From NCBI GenBank assembly GCA_050692055.1, contig JBOGTC010000072.1, forward strand, positions 15,792 through 79,791: DNA of 64,000 nt, in the 5' to 3' direction. Both the position numbers and the translations under genes were made by a program. The notes under the pieces were generated by a model. The model had not been told where the DNA came from. It made no database searches and saw nothing but the letters and a program-made list of their open reading frames with translations. The stretch is from JBOGTC01 sp050692055 (GTDB taxonomy: Bacteria > Chloroflexota > Limnocylindria > QHBO01). Positions 52,048 to 61,195 of this stretch are shown one piece after another; position 1 is the stretch's first letter; each line of letters starts with the position of its first letter.

Positions 52048-53274
52048 GTGATCAAGGTTCTCATCGTCGACGACATCCCGGAGACGCGCGACCACCTGTC
52101 GCGCCTCCTCGGGATGGAGCGCGAGATCGACGTGGCGGGCACGGCCAGCTCCGGCGAGGAGGCCATCCAGCTCTCCATGGATCTGCGTCCCGACGTCATC
52201 GTCATGGACATCAACATGCCCGGCCTCGACGGCATCGCCGCCAGCGAGATCATTGCGCAGCGCCTGCCGACGAGCCCGATCATCATGATGAGCGTCCACG
52301 GCGAAGCGGAGCACATGAAGCGCGCGATGCTGGCCGGTGCCCGGGAGTTCCTCGTCAAACCGTTCAGCGCGGACGAGTTCAGCACGTCGATCAAGCGGGT
52401 CTATGAGCGCGAGCTCGTCCGGCGCGAGCAGCTGCGGGCCGTCGTCGCCCCACCGAGTGTCGAGCAGGCGCCGGTGGGCGATGCCGGTGACCACCAGGTG
52501 GTCGCCGTGTTCTCGCCCAAGGGCGGCTCGGGCTGCACGACCATCGCCACCAACCTGGCGCTGGCGCTGGCGCGCGAGACAGGGCAGCGCGTCTCCCTGG
52601 TCGACGCCAACCTCCAGTTCGGCGATGTGGGCGTCCTGCTCAACCTGAATCCGAAAAACCGCTCGGTCATCGACGCTGTCGAGGGCGGCGAGCCGGATGC
52701 GGACATCATCGAGTCGGTCGTGATCGATCACTCGACCGGCATCCGCGTCATGCTCGCCCCACCGAGCCCGGAGTCGGCTGACCTCGTCACGCCGGCCTAC
52801 CTGCGCAAGATCGTCGACCAGCTCAGGACGACCCATGACTGGGTCGTGGTCGACGTTCCGTCCGGCCTCAACGATCACTCCCTGGGCGTACTCGACACAG
52901 CCGATCAGATCCTGATCGTCGCCGCGCTCGAGATAACGACTATCAAGAACGTCCGCCTCTTCCTGGAGGTCGCAGATCAGCTCGAGTACGAGCGGTCCAA
53001 GCTGCGGCTGGTCATCAACCGGTCGGATGCCTCCCAGGGCATCCGCATCGGCGACGTCGAGGCGTCGATTCGACGGCCGATCGACGGCACGATCGTTTCC
53101 GATGGGCGATTGGCCGTGCTCGCAGTCAATCGCGGCGTCCCGTTCGTCGTATCACATCCGGACTCACCGCTGTCGCGCGATCTCGTCGCGCTCGCCCGAA
53201 CCCTGGCCGGCTCGCCGGCCAGCACCACCACCACCGAGAAGCCCGCCAAGCGCGGACTCTTCGCACGCCGCTGA
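52048..53274 (+). CDS. cpaE: CpaE/TadZ-like pilus localisation ATPase with N-terminal receiver domain
   Basis: 408 residues. Residues 1-120 are a receiver with an intact acidic pair (VDDIPETR), phospho-acceptor D54 (VIVMDINMP) and lysine in FLVKPFS. Residues 148-390 are a ParA/MinD-type ATPase with deviant Walker A FSPKGGSGCTTIATN starting near 155. It probably localises the Tad complex in response to phosphorylation or to protein contacts. GTG 52048 follows a GAGGGTGA Shine-Dalgarno. Many CpaE proteins keep only a degenerate receiver; this one looks functional. Confidence 0.92.
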   Translation: MIKVLIVDDIPETRDHLSRLLGMEREIDVAGTASSGEEAIQLSMDLRPDVIVMDINMPGLDGIAASEIIAQRLPTSPIIMMSVHGEAEHMKRAMLAGAREFLVKPFSADEFSTSIKRVYERELVRREQLRAVVAPPSVEQAPVGDAGDHQVVAVFSPKGGSGCTTIATNLALALARETGQRVSLVDANLQFGDVGVLLNLNPKNRSVIDAVEGGEPDADIIESVVIDHSTGIRVMLAPPSPESADLVTPAYLRKIVDQLRTTHDWVVVDVPSGLNDHSLGVLDTADQILIVAALEITTIKNVRLFLEVADQLEYERSKLRLVINRSDASQGIRIGDVEASIRRPIDGTIVSDGRLAVLAVNRGVPFVVSHPDSPLSRDLVALARTLAGSPASTTTTEKPAKRGLFARR

Positions 53275-53289
53275 TGGAGACCTGAGCTG

Positions 53290-54738
53290 ATGTCATTGCT
53301 GAAGCGCATCGAGCGGGCTCGGCCCGCCGCCGAGGGCGAGGGGCCGGCCGTGCCCGCGACCATCGAGAGCACCCCGCCGGCCACTCCGCAGACGCCGGTG
53401 CCTGCGGGAGGTACGCCGAAGCCCCCTGCTGCGGCCCCGTCCGGGCCGAGCCGTCCCTTCCTGGGCGCGCTTCCCGCGCGCGAATCGTTCCGGGAGGCGA
53501 AGTTCCGCGTCCAGAACCGGCTGATCAACGACCTGGATCCGAAGCTCGACCTAACGAACCAGGTCGAGGTGCGGCGCCAGATCGAGGAGCTCTTCGGCAG
53601 GATCGCCGACGAGGAGGGCCTGGCCCTGACGCGCGCCGAGCGCGTGAGGATGCTCGAGCAGATCACGGACGAGATCCTGGGGCTCGGCCCGCTGGAGCCG
53701 CTGCTGCGCGACGAGACCCTCACCGAGGTGATGGTCAACGGGCCGCAGCAGGTCTACATCGAGCGCGATGGGCGTCTCGAGCTCACGAACGTCACGTTCC
53801 AGAACGACGAGCACGTCCACAAGATCATCCAGCGCATCATCGCCCCCATCGGCCGCCGGGTGGACGAGTCGAGCCCCATGGTCGACGCCCGCCTGGCGGA
53901 CGGCTCCCGCGTGAACGCCATCATCCCGCCGTTGTCGCTGGTGGGCCCGGTGATCACGATCCGGAAGTTCTCGGCCACGCCGTTCACGGTCGACGACCTG
54001 ATCCGCTTCGGTACCGCCACCCCGGAGATGTTCGAGTTCCTCGAGGCCTGCGTGCAGGCCCGGCTCAACATCTTCGTCTCCGGCGGCACGGGCTCGGGAA
54101 AGACGACGATGCTCAACATCCTGTCCTCGTTCATTCCCGATGACGAGCGGATCGTGACCATCGAGGATGCCGCCGAGCTCCAGCTGCGCCAGGAGCACGT
54201 CGTGACGCTCGAGGCGCGACCCGCGAACATCGAGGGCAAGGGCGCCATCCCCATCCGCGAGCTCGTGCGCAACTCACTGCGCATGCGCCCCGACCGCATC
54301 GTGGTCGGCGAATGCCGCTCGGCGGAGGCGCTCGACATGCTGCAGGCCATGAACACGGGGCACGACGGCAGCATGAGCACCGGCCACGCCAACGCGCCGC
54401 GCGACATGCTGTCGCGGCTCGAGACGATGGTGCTCATGGCCGGCATGGACCTGCCCCTGCGCGCCATTCGGGAGCAGGTCTCATCGGCCGTCGATCTCAT
54501 CGTTCACCAGAATCGCCTCAAGGATGGCACGCGCCGTATCACGAACATCACCGAGGTGCAGGGGATGGAGGGCGACGTGATCGTCATGCAGGACATCTTC
54601 GTCTTCGAGCAGACGGGCGTGGAGGAGGGCAAGATCCTGGGGCGTCTGAAGCCCACCGGCATCCGACCGCACTTCGTCGAGAAGTTCGAGGCCGCCGGCA
54701 TCCACCTGCCGCCGAACATCTTCGGCTCGCCGTTCTGA
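53290..54738 (+). CDS. cpaF: Tad pilus secretion ATPase CpaF/TadA
   Basis: 482 residues. A Pro/Ala-rich N-terminus (about 60 residues) precedes the type II/IV secretion ATPase core. Walker A GGTGSGKTTMLN starts near residue 265, the Asp box is RIVTIEDAAELQL, and Walker B/His box segments are RMRPDRIVVGECRS and STGHANAPRDML. The hexameric cytoplasmic motor powers pilus assembly and possibly retraction. It follows cpaE by 15 nt and precedes tadB by 1 nt. Confidence 0.95.
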   Translation: MSLLKRIERARPAAEGEGPAVPATIESTPPATPQTPVPAGGTPKPPAAAPSGPSRPFLGALPARESFREAKFRVQNRLINDLDPKLDLTNQVEVRRQIEELFGRIADEEGLALTRAERVRMLEQITDEILGLGPLEPLLRDETLTEVMVNGPQQVYIERDGRLELTNVTFQNDEHVHKIIQRIIAPIGRRVDESSPMVDARLADGSRVNAIIPPLSLVGPVITIRKFSATPFTVDDLIRFGTATPEMFEFLEACVQARLNIFVSGGTGSGKTTMLNILSSFIPDDERIVTIEDAAELQLRQEHVVTLEARPANIEGKGAIPIRELVRNSLRMRPDRIVVGECRSAEALDMLQAMNTGHDGSMSTGHANAPRDMLSRLETMVLMAGMDLPLRAIREQVSSAVDLIVHQNRLKDGTRRITNITEVQGMEGDVIVMQDIFVFEQTGVEEGKILGRLKPTGIRPHFVEKFEAAGIHLPPNIFGSPF

Positions 54739-54739
54739 G

Positions 54740-55732
54740 ATGACCATGCTGCCGTTCGTCATTGCGGGCATCGCCGCCCTCGCGGTCCTTCTGATCGCCG
54801 TCGGGGTGTCGATGAGCGCCGGCTCCGGCACGGTCGCGTCCCGCCTGGAGCGTTACGCATCCGCGGGCGGGCTGGAGACGACGACCGATGACGCCGGACG
54901 AGAGTCCGTCGTGGTGGCCGGCATCTCCAGGGTCATCGAGCGACAGGACATGGCGACGCGGCTGAGCATCGACCTCGCGCGCGCGGACCTCAAGCTCAAG
55001 CCGGCGGAGTTCGTCACCGCCTGGATCGCATCGCCCTTCGTCTTCGCCGGTGCCGCGTTCGCGCTGAGCGTGGTGTTCGAAGGCCTGCGCAACCCGGTCG
55101 CCCTCGCGGTCGCCTTCGGCATCGGCGCCTATGCGCCACGCTTCTACCTGAAGTACCGGCAGGGCAAGCGCCTCAAGGCTTTCGGGGCACAGCTGCCGGA
55201 CACGATCACCCTGCTGGCGAACTCGCTGCGGGCCGGCTCGTCCTTCCTGCAGGGCATCGAGCTCGTCACGCGGGAGGCGCGTCCGCCCATCAGCGAGGAG
55301 TTCGACCGCGTGGTGCGGGACATGCAGCTGGGACTTGCCCTGCAGCCGGCGCTGAACAACCTGGTCCGGCGGGTCGCATCGGAGGACCTGGAGCTGATGG
55401 TGACCGCCATCCAGATCCAGAGCCAGGTGGGCGGCAACCTGGCGACCGTGCTGGACTCCATCGCGTTCACGATCCGCGAGCGCATCCGCATCAAGGGCGA
55501 GATCCAGACGCTCACCGCCATGCAGCGCTACAGCGGCTACGTGATCACGCTGCTGCCGGTGGGACTCGGCGGGATCCTGTTCGTGATCAGCCCTGCTTAT
55601 ATGACGCCCATGATCCAGCGGCCACCCGAGATGTTCGGGCTGCCGATGGGCATCGTCTTCTTCCTCGTCGGTGGTATCAGCATGGCCATGGGCTACGTCC
55701 TGATCCGCCGCATCGTCGATATCAAGGTCTGA
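54740..55732 (+). CDS. tadB: Tad pilus inner-membrane platform protein TadB
   Basis: 330 residues with helices at about 3-25, 95-135 and two near 270-325, and a T2SSF domain in the middle (AFGAQLPDTITLLANSLRAG; FDRVVRDMQLGLALQPALNN). This topology matches TadB, the larger platform protein that contacts the ATPase. ATG 54740 lies 1 nt after the cpaF stop; ATG 54746 is a close alternative. Confidence 0.93.
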   Translation: MTMLPFVIAGIAALAVLLIAVGVSMSAGSGTVASRLERYASAGGLETTTDDAGRESVVVAGISRVIERQDMATRLSIDLARADLKLKPAEFVTAWIASPFVFAGAAFALSVVFEGLRNPVALAVAFGIGAYAPRFYLKYRQGKRLKAFGAQLPDTITLLANSLRAGSSFLQGIELVTREARPPISEEFDRVVRDMQLGLALQPALNNLVRRVASEDLELMVTAIQIQSQVGGNLATVLDSIAFTIRERIRIKGEIQTLTAMQRYSGYVITLLPVGLGGILFVISPAYMTPMIQRPPEMFGLPMGIVFFLVGGISMAMGYVLIRRIVDIKV

Positions 55733-55736
55733 ACCG

Positions 55737-56666
55737 ATGACGCCAGAGATTCTCATCGCAGTCCTCGCCGCAATCGCGGTGCTGCTCATCACGTTCGGAG
55801 TGGCCGCGCGACCCGCGCAGGACGCGGTTCAGGCTCGCCTCTCGCAGCTCGTCGTCCAACCGCAATCGCTGGAGGAGATGGAGCTCAGCCAGCCGTTCTA
55901 CGAGCGGGTGCTTCGGCCCACCATCCAGCGCCTGTCGCGCTTCGGGCAACGGGGAGGCGGCGACCGCGGCGGCGTGATCGGCCGCATCGACGCCAAGCTC
56001 GAGAAGGCGGGCTATCCTGGCGGCCTGCGGGGCGCCGACTGGATGGGGGTCAAGCTCCTCGTCCTCATCGTCTGCGCCGTGCTCGGCTTCGGACTGGGGC
56101 TGCTGATTGGCGGCGGCGCGTTTCCCGGGTCGCTGCTCTTCCCCCTGGTCGGCGGCGCCATCGGCTACGTTGCTCCGGAGTTCTGGCTGGGCAAAAAGAT
56201 CAGGGCGCGGGCCGAGCAGCTGGTCATCCAGCTTCCGGACGCGCTCGACCTGCTGACGATCTCCGTGGAAGCGGGCCTGGGCTTCGACGCCGCGCTCGCC
56301 AAGGTGGTCGAGAAGATGGAGGGCCCGCTGGTGGACGAGTTCCGCCAGGCGCTGGCCGAGGTGCGCATGGGCCGGCCGCGGCGGGAGGCCCTGCGCGACG
56401 TCGCGCAGCGCGCGGACGCCCAGCCCATCAGCAACTTCATCGGCGCCATCGTGCAGGCCGAGCAGCTCGGCGTGCCCATCGCCAAGGTGCTCCAGATCCA
56501 GTCCAACCAGCTGCGGATCGAGCGACGTCAGCGAGCCGAGGAGGCAGCGGCCAAGGCGCCGGTGAAGATGCTCTTCCCCATGGTCGGCTGCATCTTCCCC
56601 ACGATCTTCATCGTCATCCTGGGCCCGGCCATCGTCACCATCATGGGCGGCGGGGTCGGCATCTAG
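55737..56666 (+). CDS. tadC: Tad pilus inner-membrane platform protein TadC
   Basis: 309 residues with the same T2SSF domain as TadB (VIQLPDALDLLTISVEAGLG; FRQALAEVRMGRPRREALRD), an N-terminal helix, a central pair (about 100-145) and a C-terminal helix (about 280-305). It likely forms a hetero-oligomeric platform with TadB. Four nucleotides separate its start from the tadB stop. Confidence 0.93.
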   Translation: MTPEILIAVLAAIAVLLITFGVAARPAQDAVQARLSQLVVQPQSLEEMELSQPFYERVLRPTIQRLSRFGQRGGGDRGGVIGRIDAKLEKAGYPGGLRGADWMGVKLLVLIVCAVLGFGLGLLIGGGAFPGSLLFPLVGGAIGYVAPEFWLGKKIRARAEQLVIQLPDALDLLTISVEAGLGFDAALAKVVEKMEGPLVDEFRQALAEVRMGRPRREALRDVAQRADAQPISNFIGAIVQAEQLGVPIAKVLQIQSNQLRIERRQRAEEAAAKAPVKMLFPMVGCIFPTIFIVILGPAIVTIMGGGVGI

Positions 56667-56669
56667 CTC

Positions 56670-57392
56670 ATGCTGCCGCAGGTGCGGCCGTCCATCCTGC
56701 TGGTCGACGACGACGCGACGCTGCTGTCCGTCGTCGCTCGCCGCCTAAGCCGGGAGGGCTTCGAGGTCCGTACGGCGCCATCGGGCGAGAGCGCGCTCTC
56801 ATCGCTCGAGCGCGGTTGGCCGTCCATGCTGGTGGTCGACCTCATGATGCCGCGCATGGACGGCTTCGAGCTGTGCCGCCGCGTGAAGCGCATCGCGGAC
56901 CTGCCGATCATCGTCCTGTCCGCGGTCGGCGAGGCCACATCCAAGGTACGCGCGCTCGAGGAGTACGCGGAGGACTACGTCACCAAGCCGTTCGAGCCTG
57001 ACGAGCTGGTGGCTCGCGTCAACCGCGTGCTGCGGCGCGCCGGGTCCGGGCGTTCGTCCCTGTCGCTGGATGACGGCGACCTCGAGATCGACCTCGCCAC
57101 GCGACAGGTCATCACGCGGGCGGGGACCCAGAGCCTGACGCCCATCGAGACGCGCTTCCTGCAGGTGCTCGCAGGGGCTCTGGACCGCACGGTGCCCACC
57201 GAGACGCTCCTGGACCGGGTCTGGTCGGATGCGGATGGCGCCGACCCCTCCTACGTCTGGGTCACCGTCCGCCGCCTGCGACGAAAGCTCGAGCTCGATC
57301 CCGATGAGCCCCGATACCTGCTGACCGATCGCGGCGTCGGCTACCGGTTGGCGTCGATCCGAACGGCCACGGCCGGCGCACAGCCAGGCTAG
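56670..57392 (+). CDS. OmpR/PhoB-family response regulator
   Basis: 240 residues. Receiver with ILLVDDDATLL, phospho-acceptor D57 in LVVDLMMPRMDG and YVTKPFEPDEL, then an OmpR-type winged helix (about 135-230, LTPIETRFLQVL and WVTVRRLRRKLELDPDEPRY). All phosphorylation residues are intact. It starts 3 nt after tadC and is followed by its kinase after 4 nt, so it is inside the pilus operon. The 11-bp-period repeats near 61.6 and 62.8 kb are possible binding sites for a protein of this family. Confidence 0.92.
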   Translation: MLPQVRPSILLVDDDATLLSVVARRLSREGFEVRTAPSGESALSSLERGWPSMLVVDLMMPRMDGFELCRRVKRIADLPIIVLSAVGEATSKVRALEEYAEDYVTKPFEPDELVARVNRVLRRAGSGRSSLSLDDGDLEIDLATRQVITRAGTQSLTPIETRFLQVLAGALDRTVPTETLLDRVWSDADGADPSYVWVTVRRLRRKLELDPDEPRYLLTDRGVGYRLASIRTATAGAQPG

Positions 57393-57396
57393 CCCA

Positions 57397-58953
57397 GTGG
57401 ACCGGCTCGGCCTGTCGCTTCGCCTGTTCGCCGTTCTGCTGCTGGCGACCTTCCCGCCGTTGCTCGTGCTTGCCGCCGTCGGGACCCTTGGCGACGGGCA
57501 GATCGGGAATCTCGGCAGGGCAACCAGCCTGATGGTGATGTTCCTGTCATCGCTCCTGTGGCTCATGGTGGTGGCAGTGGTCGCGTCGCGGCTGTTCGGC
57601 CGCGACATCCTCGCCCTCGTCCAGCTCGCCGAGCGCGGCCGCACGCCGGCTCAGGATGCCAGCACCACCGAGACGGCGCGATTGGGTGCGGCTCACCGGC
57701 GAGTCGCCGGGCTGCTCGACGAGCGCGACAGGCAGATGCGGGAGCTGGCGTCGCAGACCGCCTCAGCACCGATCACCCAGGATGCGATGACCGTGAGCCG
57801 CCACGTGATTCAGGCTGCGCGCCACGTCACCGGCGATGCGACGTGGACACTGGCCATCCTGGAGAGCTCCGACGATCGGCTTTCCACGGGCGTCCATCCG
57901 GGCCCGGACACCGAGACCGCGTCGGGCCTGGAGGATCTCCATCGATGGGCGAGCGTGGCCGGCGACGAGCGCGCGGGGTCCGTGCGCCATGTCACCGGCC
58001 CCTGGGGCGCGTTCGTCGTCGCCCACGTCTCTGCGGTGCAGGGCTTCCATGCCATTCTGCTCGCTCCCTGGGAGGGTCGTGCCGAGCCGAGCCCAGCCGA
58101 GCTGAGCGTGATCAGCCTGCTGGCGCAGCATGGCGCGACCGCCCTCGAGCACGCGCTCCTCTACGCCCGCGTTCGCGACCAGGCGGATGAGCTCAACCGT
58201 CTCGCCGCGCTGCAGAGCGACTTCCTGCGCGGGGTGACCCACGATCTGCAGTCGCCGTTGACCTCGATCGCCGCCCTCGCCTCCGGCCTGCGCGCCGATC
58301 TGGTCGACATCCCGTCGACGGCGGCAGCTGATCTGGACGTCATTGGATTTCAGGCGGAGCGCCTGCGCAGGATGGTAACGCAGCTGCTGACGATGTCCGG
58401 CCTGGAGGCACGCGCGATTCAGCCGAGAAGCGACGTCTTCCGCGCTGAGCCGCTCGTCAGACGGGTGTGGACGTCGATGAGGGCCGAGGATCGCGAGCTC
58501 GAGCTGTCGGTCACCGGCCCGGACCGGCTCGTGGTGGGCGATTCGGATCGCCTTGAGCAGGCGCTGTGGGCATTGCTCGATAACGCCGTGAAGTACAGCC
58601 CGGATGGCGACCCGGTCAGCGTGCTGCTCACCTGTCGCGCTGGCGGAGGCGAGGATCGTCGAAGCCCCGGTGGGCAGGTCGAAGCCATCGCGATCACCGA
58701 TCACGGCATCGGCATGGATGCCGAGACGCAGGCCCTGGCATTCGAGCAGTTCTACAGATCCGAAGACGCGAGGCGCCTCGTGCCCGACGGCAGCGGCATC
58801 GGCCTCTATACCGCCGCGGGCCTGATCCGGCTCATGGGCGGCCAGCTCGCCGTGACATCGGCACCCGGGCGCGGCACGACCGTGACGATCACGCTGCCGG
58901 CCGAGCTCGTCAACGAGCAGGCGACGCCGAGCTCAGCTGCGGTCACGGCCTGA
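57397..58953 (+). CDS. Sensor histidine kinase (two-helix membrane, GAF-like, HisKA)
   Basis: 518 residues. Two membrane helices (about 8-30 and 42-67) flank a very short external loop. A GAF-like domain follows (about 120-260), then HisKA with DFLRGVTHDLQSPLTSIAAL (phospho-His near 282) and HATPase motifs ALLDNAVKYSPDG, ITDHGIGMD, GSGIGLYTAAGLIRL. Partner of the OmpR-type regulator. It starts at GTG 57397. An inverted repeat follows its stop, before tadE. Confidence 0.92.
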   Translation: MDRLGLSLRLFAVLLLATFPPLLVLAAVGTLGDGQIGNLGRATSLMVMFLSSLLWLMVVAVVASRLFGRDILALVQLAERGRTPAQDASTTETARLGAAHRRVAGLLDERDRQMRELASQTASAPITQDAMTVSRHVIQAARHVTGDATWTLAILESSDDRLSTGVHPGPDTETASGLEDLHRWASVAGDERAGSVRHVTGPWGAFVVAHVSAVQGFHAILLAPWEGRAEPSPAELSVISLLAQHGATALEHALLYARVRDQADELNRLAALQSDFLRGVTHDLQSPLTSIAALASGLRADLVDIPSTAAADLDVIGFQAERLRRMVTQLLTMSGLEARAIQPRSDVFRAEPLVRRVWTSMRAEDRELELSVTGPDRLVVGDSDRLEQALWALLDNAVKYSPDGDPVSVLLTCRAGGGEDRRSPGGQVEAIAITDHGIGMDAETQALAFEQFYRSEDARRLVPDGSGIGLYTAAGLIRLMGGQLAVTSAPGRGTTVTITLPAELVNEQATPSSAAVTA

Positions 58954-58976
58954 CCAAAGTACCGCTGCGGTCCCAG

Positions 58977-59007
58977 GCAATCGACCCTAGCGTGCAAGGT
59001 CGATTGC
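58977..59007. promoter_or_regulatory. Perfect 10-bp inverted repeat upstream of the TadE-like gene
   Basis: GCAATCGACC, 11-nt spacer, GGTCGATTGC, ending 13 nt before the TAGGAT box. The arms are 21 bp apart centre to centre, which is two helical turns, as expected for a dimeric regulator. No U-tract follows, so an operator is more likely than a terminator. Confidence 0.6.
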
Positions 59008-59020
59008 AAGGTCCCTTCAA

Positions 59021-59026
59021 TAGGAT
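59021..59026 (+). promoter_or_regulatory. -10-like TAGGAT of the tadE-tadE-tadG group
   Basis: TAGGAT, 9 nt, then ATG 59036; no Shine-Dalgarno. Confidence 0.5.
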
Positions 59027-59035
59027 GGCTTCGCT

Positions 59036-59473
59036 ATGAACCGAGTTATCTCTCCCAACGCCATGGAGCAGCGCCGCAGCCGCCGCCGTCGCGGCCAGGC
59101 CCTGGTGGAGCTCGCGATCCTGCTCCCCGTGCTGCTGTTGCTGCTGGTCCTCGCCATCGACTTCGGTCGCGTCTTCTTCACCTACATCGGCGTTGGCAAC
59201 GCGGCTCGCGAGGGCGCCGCCTACGCCGCCATGAACCCGGGTGATGATGTCGGAACGCGGACGCAGGCCGAGGCCGAGATCGGCGATCCGGTCATTACCG
59301 TCGAGCCGACCTGTGACCCGAGCTGCACGAGCAGCACGGGAATGGACGCGAGCGGTCACCACACCGTCACCGTCACCGTCACCACGACGTTCGACTTCCT
59401 GACACCGCTCATGAACGGCTTGTCGGGCGGTGGCCTCCAGATCAGCCAGTCGGCAACGGCGGTGATCCCATGA
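59036..59473 (+). CDS. TadE-like minor pilin/pseudopilin
   Basis: 145 residues. A basic leader (EQRRSRRRRG) meets GQALVELAILLPVLLLLLVL, the TadE-type prepilin-like segment with conserved Glu, then FGRVFFTYIGVGNAAREGAA, also typical. The C-terminal part is extracytoplasmic with a Cys pair (CDPSC). It probably caps or initiates the Flp pilus. Start at ATG 59036, leaderless type. A short GTCACC microsatellite encodes TVTVTVTTT. Confidence 0.88.
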   Translation: MNRVISPNAMEQRRSRRRRGQALVELAILLPVLLLLLVLAIDFGRVFFTYIGVGNAAREGAAYAAMNPGDDVGTRTQAEAEIGDPVITVEPTCDPSCTSSTGMDASGHHTVTVTVTTTFDFLTPLMNGLSGGGLQISQSATAVIP

Positions 59474-59973
59474 CCTTCCGATTCCGTAGGCGCCATGCGT
59501 CCGCTCGCGGCCAGGCCATGGTCGAGTTCGCACTGAGCGTATCGGTATTCGTCATCATCCTTGTCGGCCTGTTCGACCTCGGGCGCGGCGTCTGGAACTA
59601 CAACGCGCTGTCGCAGGCAGCTCGAGAGGGAGCTCGCCTCGCCTCCGTCCAGGCGAACTGGATCGGCCAGACCGGAGGCGACTGCACGGTTCCCAATTGT
59701 CCTGCCACGCCCGCTGCCTTCGAGGCCAACGTCCTCGCCGCATTGAACGAGCACGTCGCCGGGGTCGGGACCATCTCGTCGGCCCAGGTCGAGGTGCACT
59801 GCTCAAGCGCGCCTCCGCCAGACAACAGCAGCTGGAGCGGAAACAACTGCTCATCCAACAACACATCGGGCGGCGGCCGCGTCGTCACCGTTCGCGTCGA
59901 GTTCACCTTCACGCCGCTCATCGCGATCGGCAGCGTCGACATGTCATCTCAGACCTCGATGGTCATCAATTGA
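59470..59973 (+). CDS. TadE-like minor pilin/pseudopilin
   Basis: 167 residues, paralog of the preceding protein: RGQAMVEFALSVSVFVIILV, then FDLGRGVWNYNALSQAAREGA. The external domain is Ser/Asn-rich with four cysteines (including DCTVPNC). ATG 59470 overlaps the previous stop by 4 nt. With TadE and TadG it completes the usual minor-subunit trio of Tad systems. Confidence 0.88.
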   Translation: MTFRFRRRHASARGQAMVEFALSVSVFVIILVGLFDLGRGVWNYNALSQAAREGARLASVQANWIGQTGGDCTVPNCPATPAAFEANVLAALNEHVAGVGTISSAQVEVHCSSAPPPDNSSWSGNNCSSNNTSGGGRVVTVRVEFTFTPLIAIGSVDMSSQTSMVIN

Positions 59974-59984
59974 GGAGTCATCCA

Positions 59985-61160
59985 ATGTTTGGTTTGTTTC
60001 GTTCGCGAGGCCGATCCCCCCGGGGCCAGATGATGGTCATCGTCGCGGGGGGGATGGTCGTCATCGTCGCCATGGTCGGCCTCGTCATCGACAGTGGCTA
60101 CGCGTGGTCGCAGCGGCGCTCGGTCCAGAATGCCGCCGACATGGCGTCGATGGCCGGGGCACGGGTCGTCGGCCTCCATACGCAGAGCGGGTCTGCTGCC
60201 GGCCCTGCCGACAGTGACGTCCAGGGAGCGGTCGAGGATGTGCTCGCAGAGAACGGCAGGAGCACCACGCCGTGCAGCGTATCGGTGACCGAAGACTGCT
60301 ACACGGCGCGTTACGTTGACGAGGCCGGGGTCGTGATTCCGGGCGCTCTGGTCGGCGGCGGCAGCCTGCCCTCGGCTGCACGAGGCGTCCAGGTGGAGCC
60401 GACCTCGCAGGTCGACACCTTCTTCATGGGGGTCCTCGGGTTCTCGGAGGTGACGACGTCGGCTCCCGCGACGGCACGAGTCAGCGGTGCAGCCAATGTC
60501 GGCGGCCCCGGGGACAACCTGCTGCCGATCGCCGTCGTCCTCGATGACGAGCTGTGGAATGATCACTTCTGCGCACCTGACCAGGCCGCATCGGAGTGCA
60601 CGGAGCTGCACCTGGATACCGAGGTGGAGCCCGGCTCTGGTCACAACGGCTTGCCAGGTCAGTTCGGCTGGCTGAGCTGGGACGGTAGCAACAGCGTTCC
60701 TCCGTTGAGGGACTGGATCGGACCGCCGGCCAACAGCCCTGTGTACGAGGTCCCGCACAACGACTACATCGAGATCGAAGGGGTGCCGGGCAGCAAGGAA
60801 ACCCTCAGGGACAACATTCGGGATTGGGCGGCACTGGAAACGACGGTAATCATCCCGATCGTATCGCCGGGCCCACCGGATGCCGGTGAGGACTGCAACT
60901 CACAGCCTGACCGATGCTATCCCGGCACGAATACTCCCTATCCTGAGTCCGGGGGAGGAACTGGTTCCAACGCCTGGTACAACATCATCGGCTTCGCCGG
61001 GTTCGAAATCACCGGCTGTGCCAGTGGCGGCGGTCCTAATGGATGCGTCCGGAACATCTACGGCGTCTTCCGCCAGGTGCTCTTCAACGGGCCGACGGGT
61101 TCGACCAGTGGCAGCGCCAGCAGCCCTTGGCAGATCTTGGCTACCCAGTTGGTGGACTGA
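59985..61160 (+). CDS. TadG-like pilus protein
   Basis: 391 residues. SRGRSPRGQMMVIVAGGM begins the Tad-type N-terminal helix (about 13-37), followed by DSGYAWSQRRSVQNAADMAS, the signature of TadE/TadG-like secreted proteins. The remainder is a large extracytoplasmic region with Cys pairs and Gly/Asn-rich loops (about 120-391), without a recognisable von Willebrand A domain. A TGAGGAG Shine-Dalgarno precedes ATG 59985; earlier in-frame sequence overlaps the TadE gene and is not used. Confidence 0.85.
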   Translation: MFGLFRSRGRSPRGQMMVIVAGGMVVIVAMVGLVIDSGYAWSQRRSVQNAADMASMAGARVVGLHTQSGSAAGPADSDVQGAVEDVLAENGRSTTPCSVSVTEDCYTARYVDEAGVVIPGALVGGGSLPSAARGVQVEPTSQVDTFFMGVLGFSEVTTSAPATARVSGAANVGGPGDNLLPIAVVLDDELWNDHFCAPDQAASECTELHLDTEVEPGSGHNGLPGQFGWLSWDGSNSVPPLRDWIGPPANSPVYEVPHNDYIEIEGVPGSKETLRDNIRDWAALETTVIIPIVSPGPPDAGEDCNSQPDRCYPGTNTPYPESGGGTGSNAWYNIIGFAGFEITGCASGGGPNGCVRNIYGVFRQVLFNGPTGSTSGSASSPWQILATQLVD

Positions 61161-61195
61161 GCGGGTTCCCCCAGGTCATCCACCACTTCGCATGG

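Noticed and set aside
61001..61010. GTTCGAAATC, like a tRNA T-arm
   Set aside because: It lies in the TadG coding frame and no acceptor or anticodon stem can be drawn around it.
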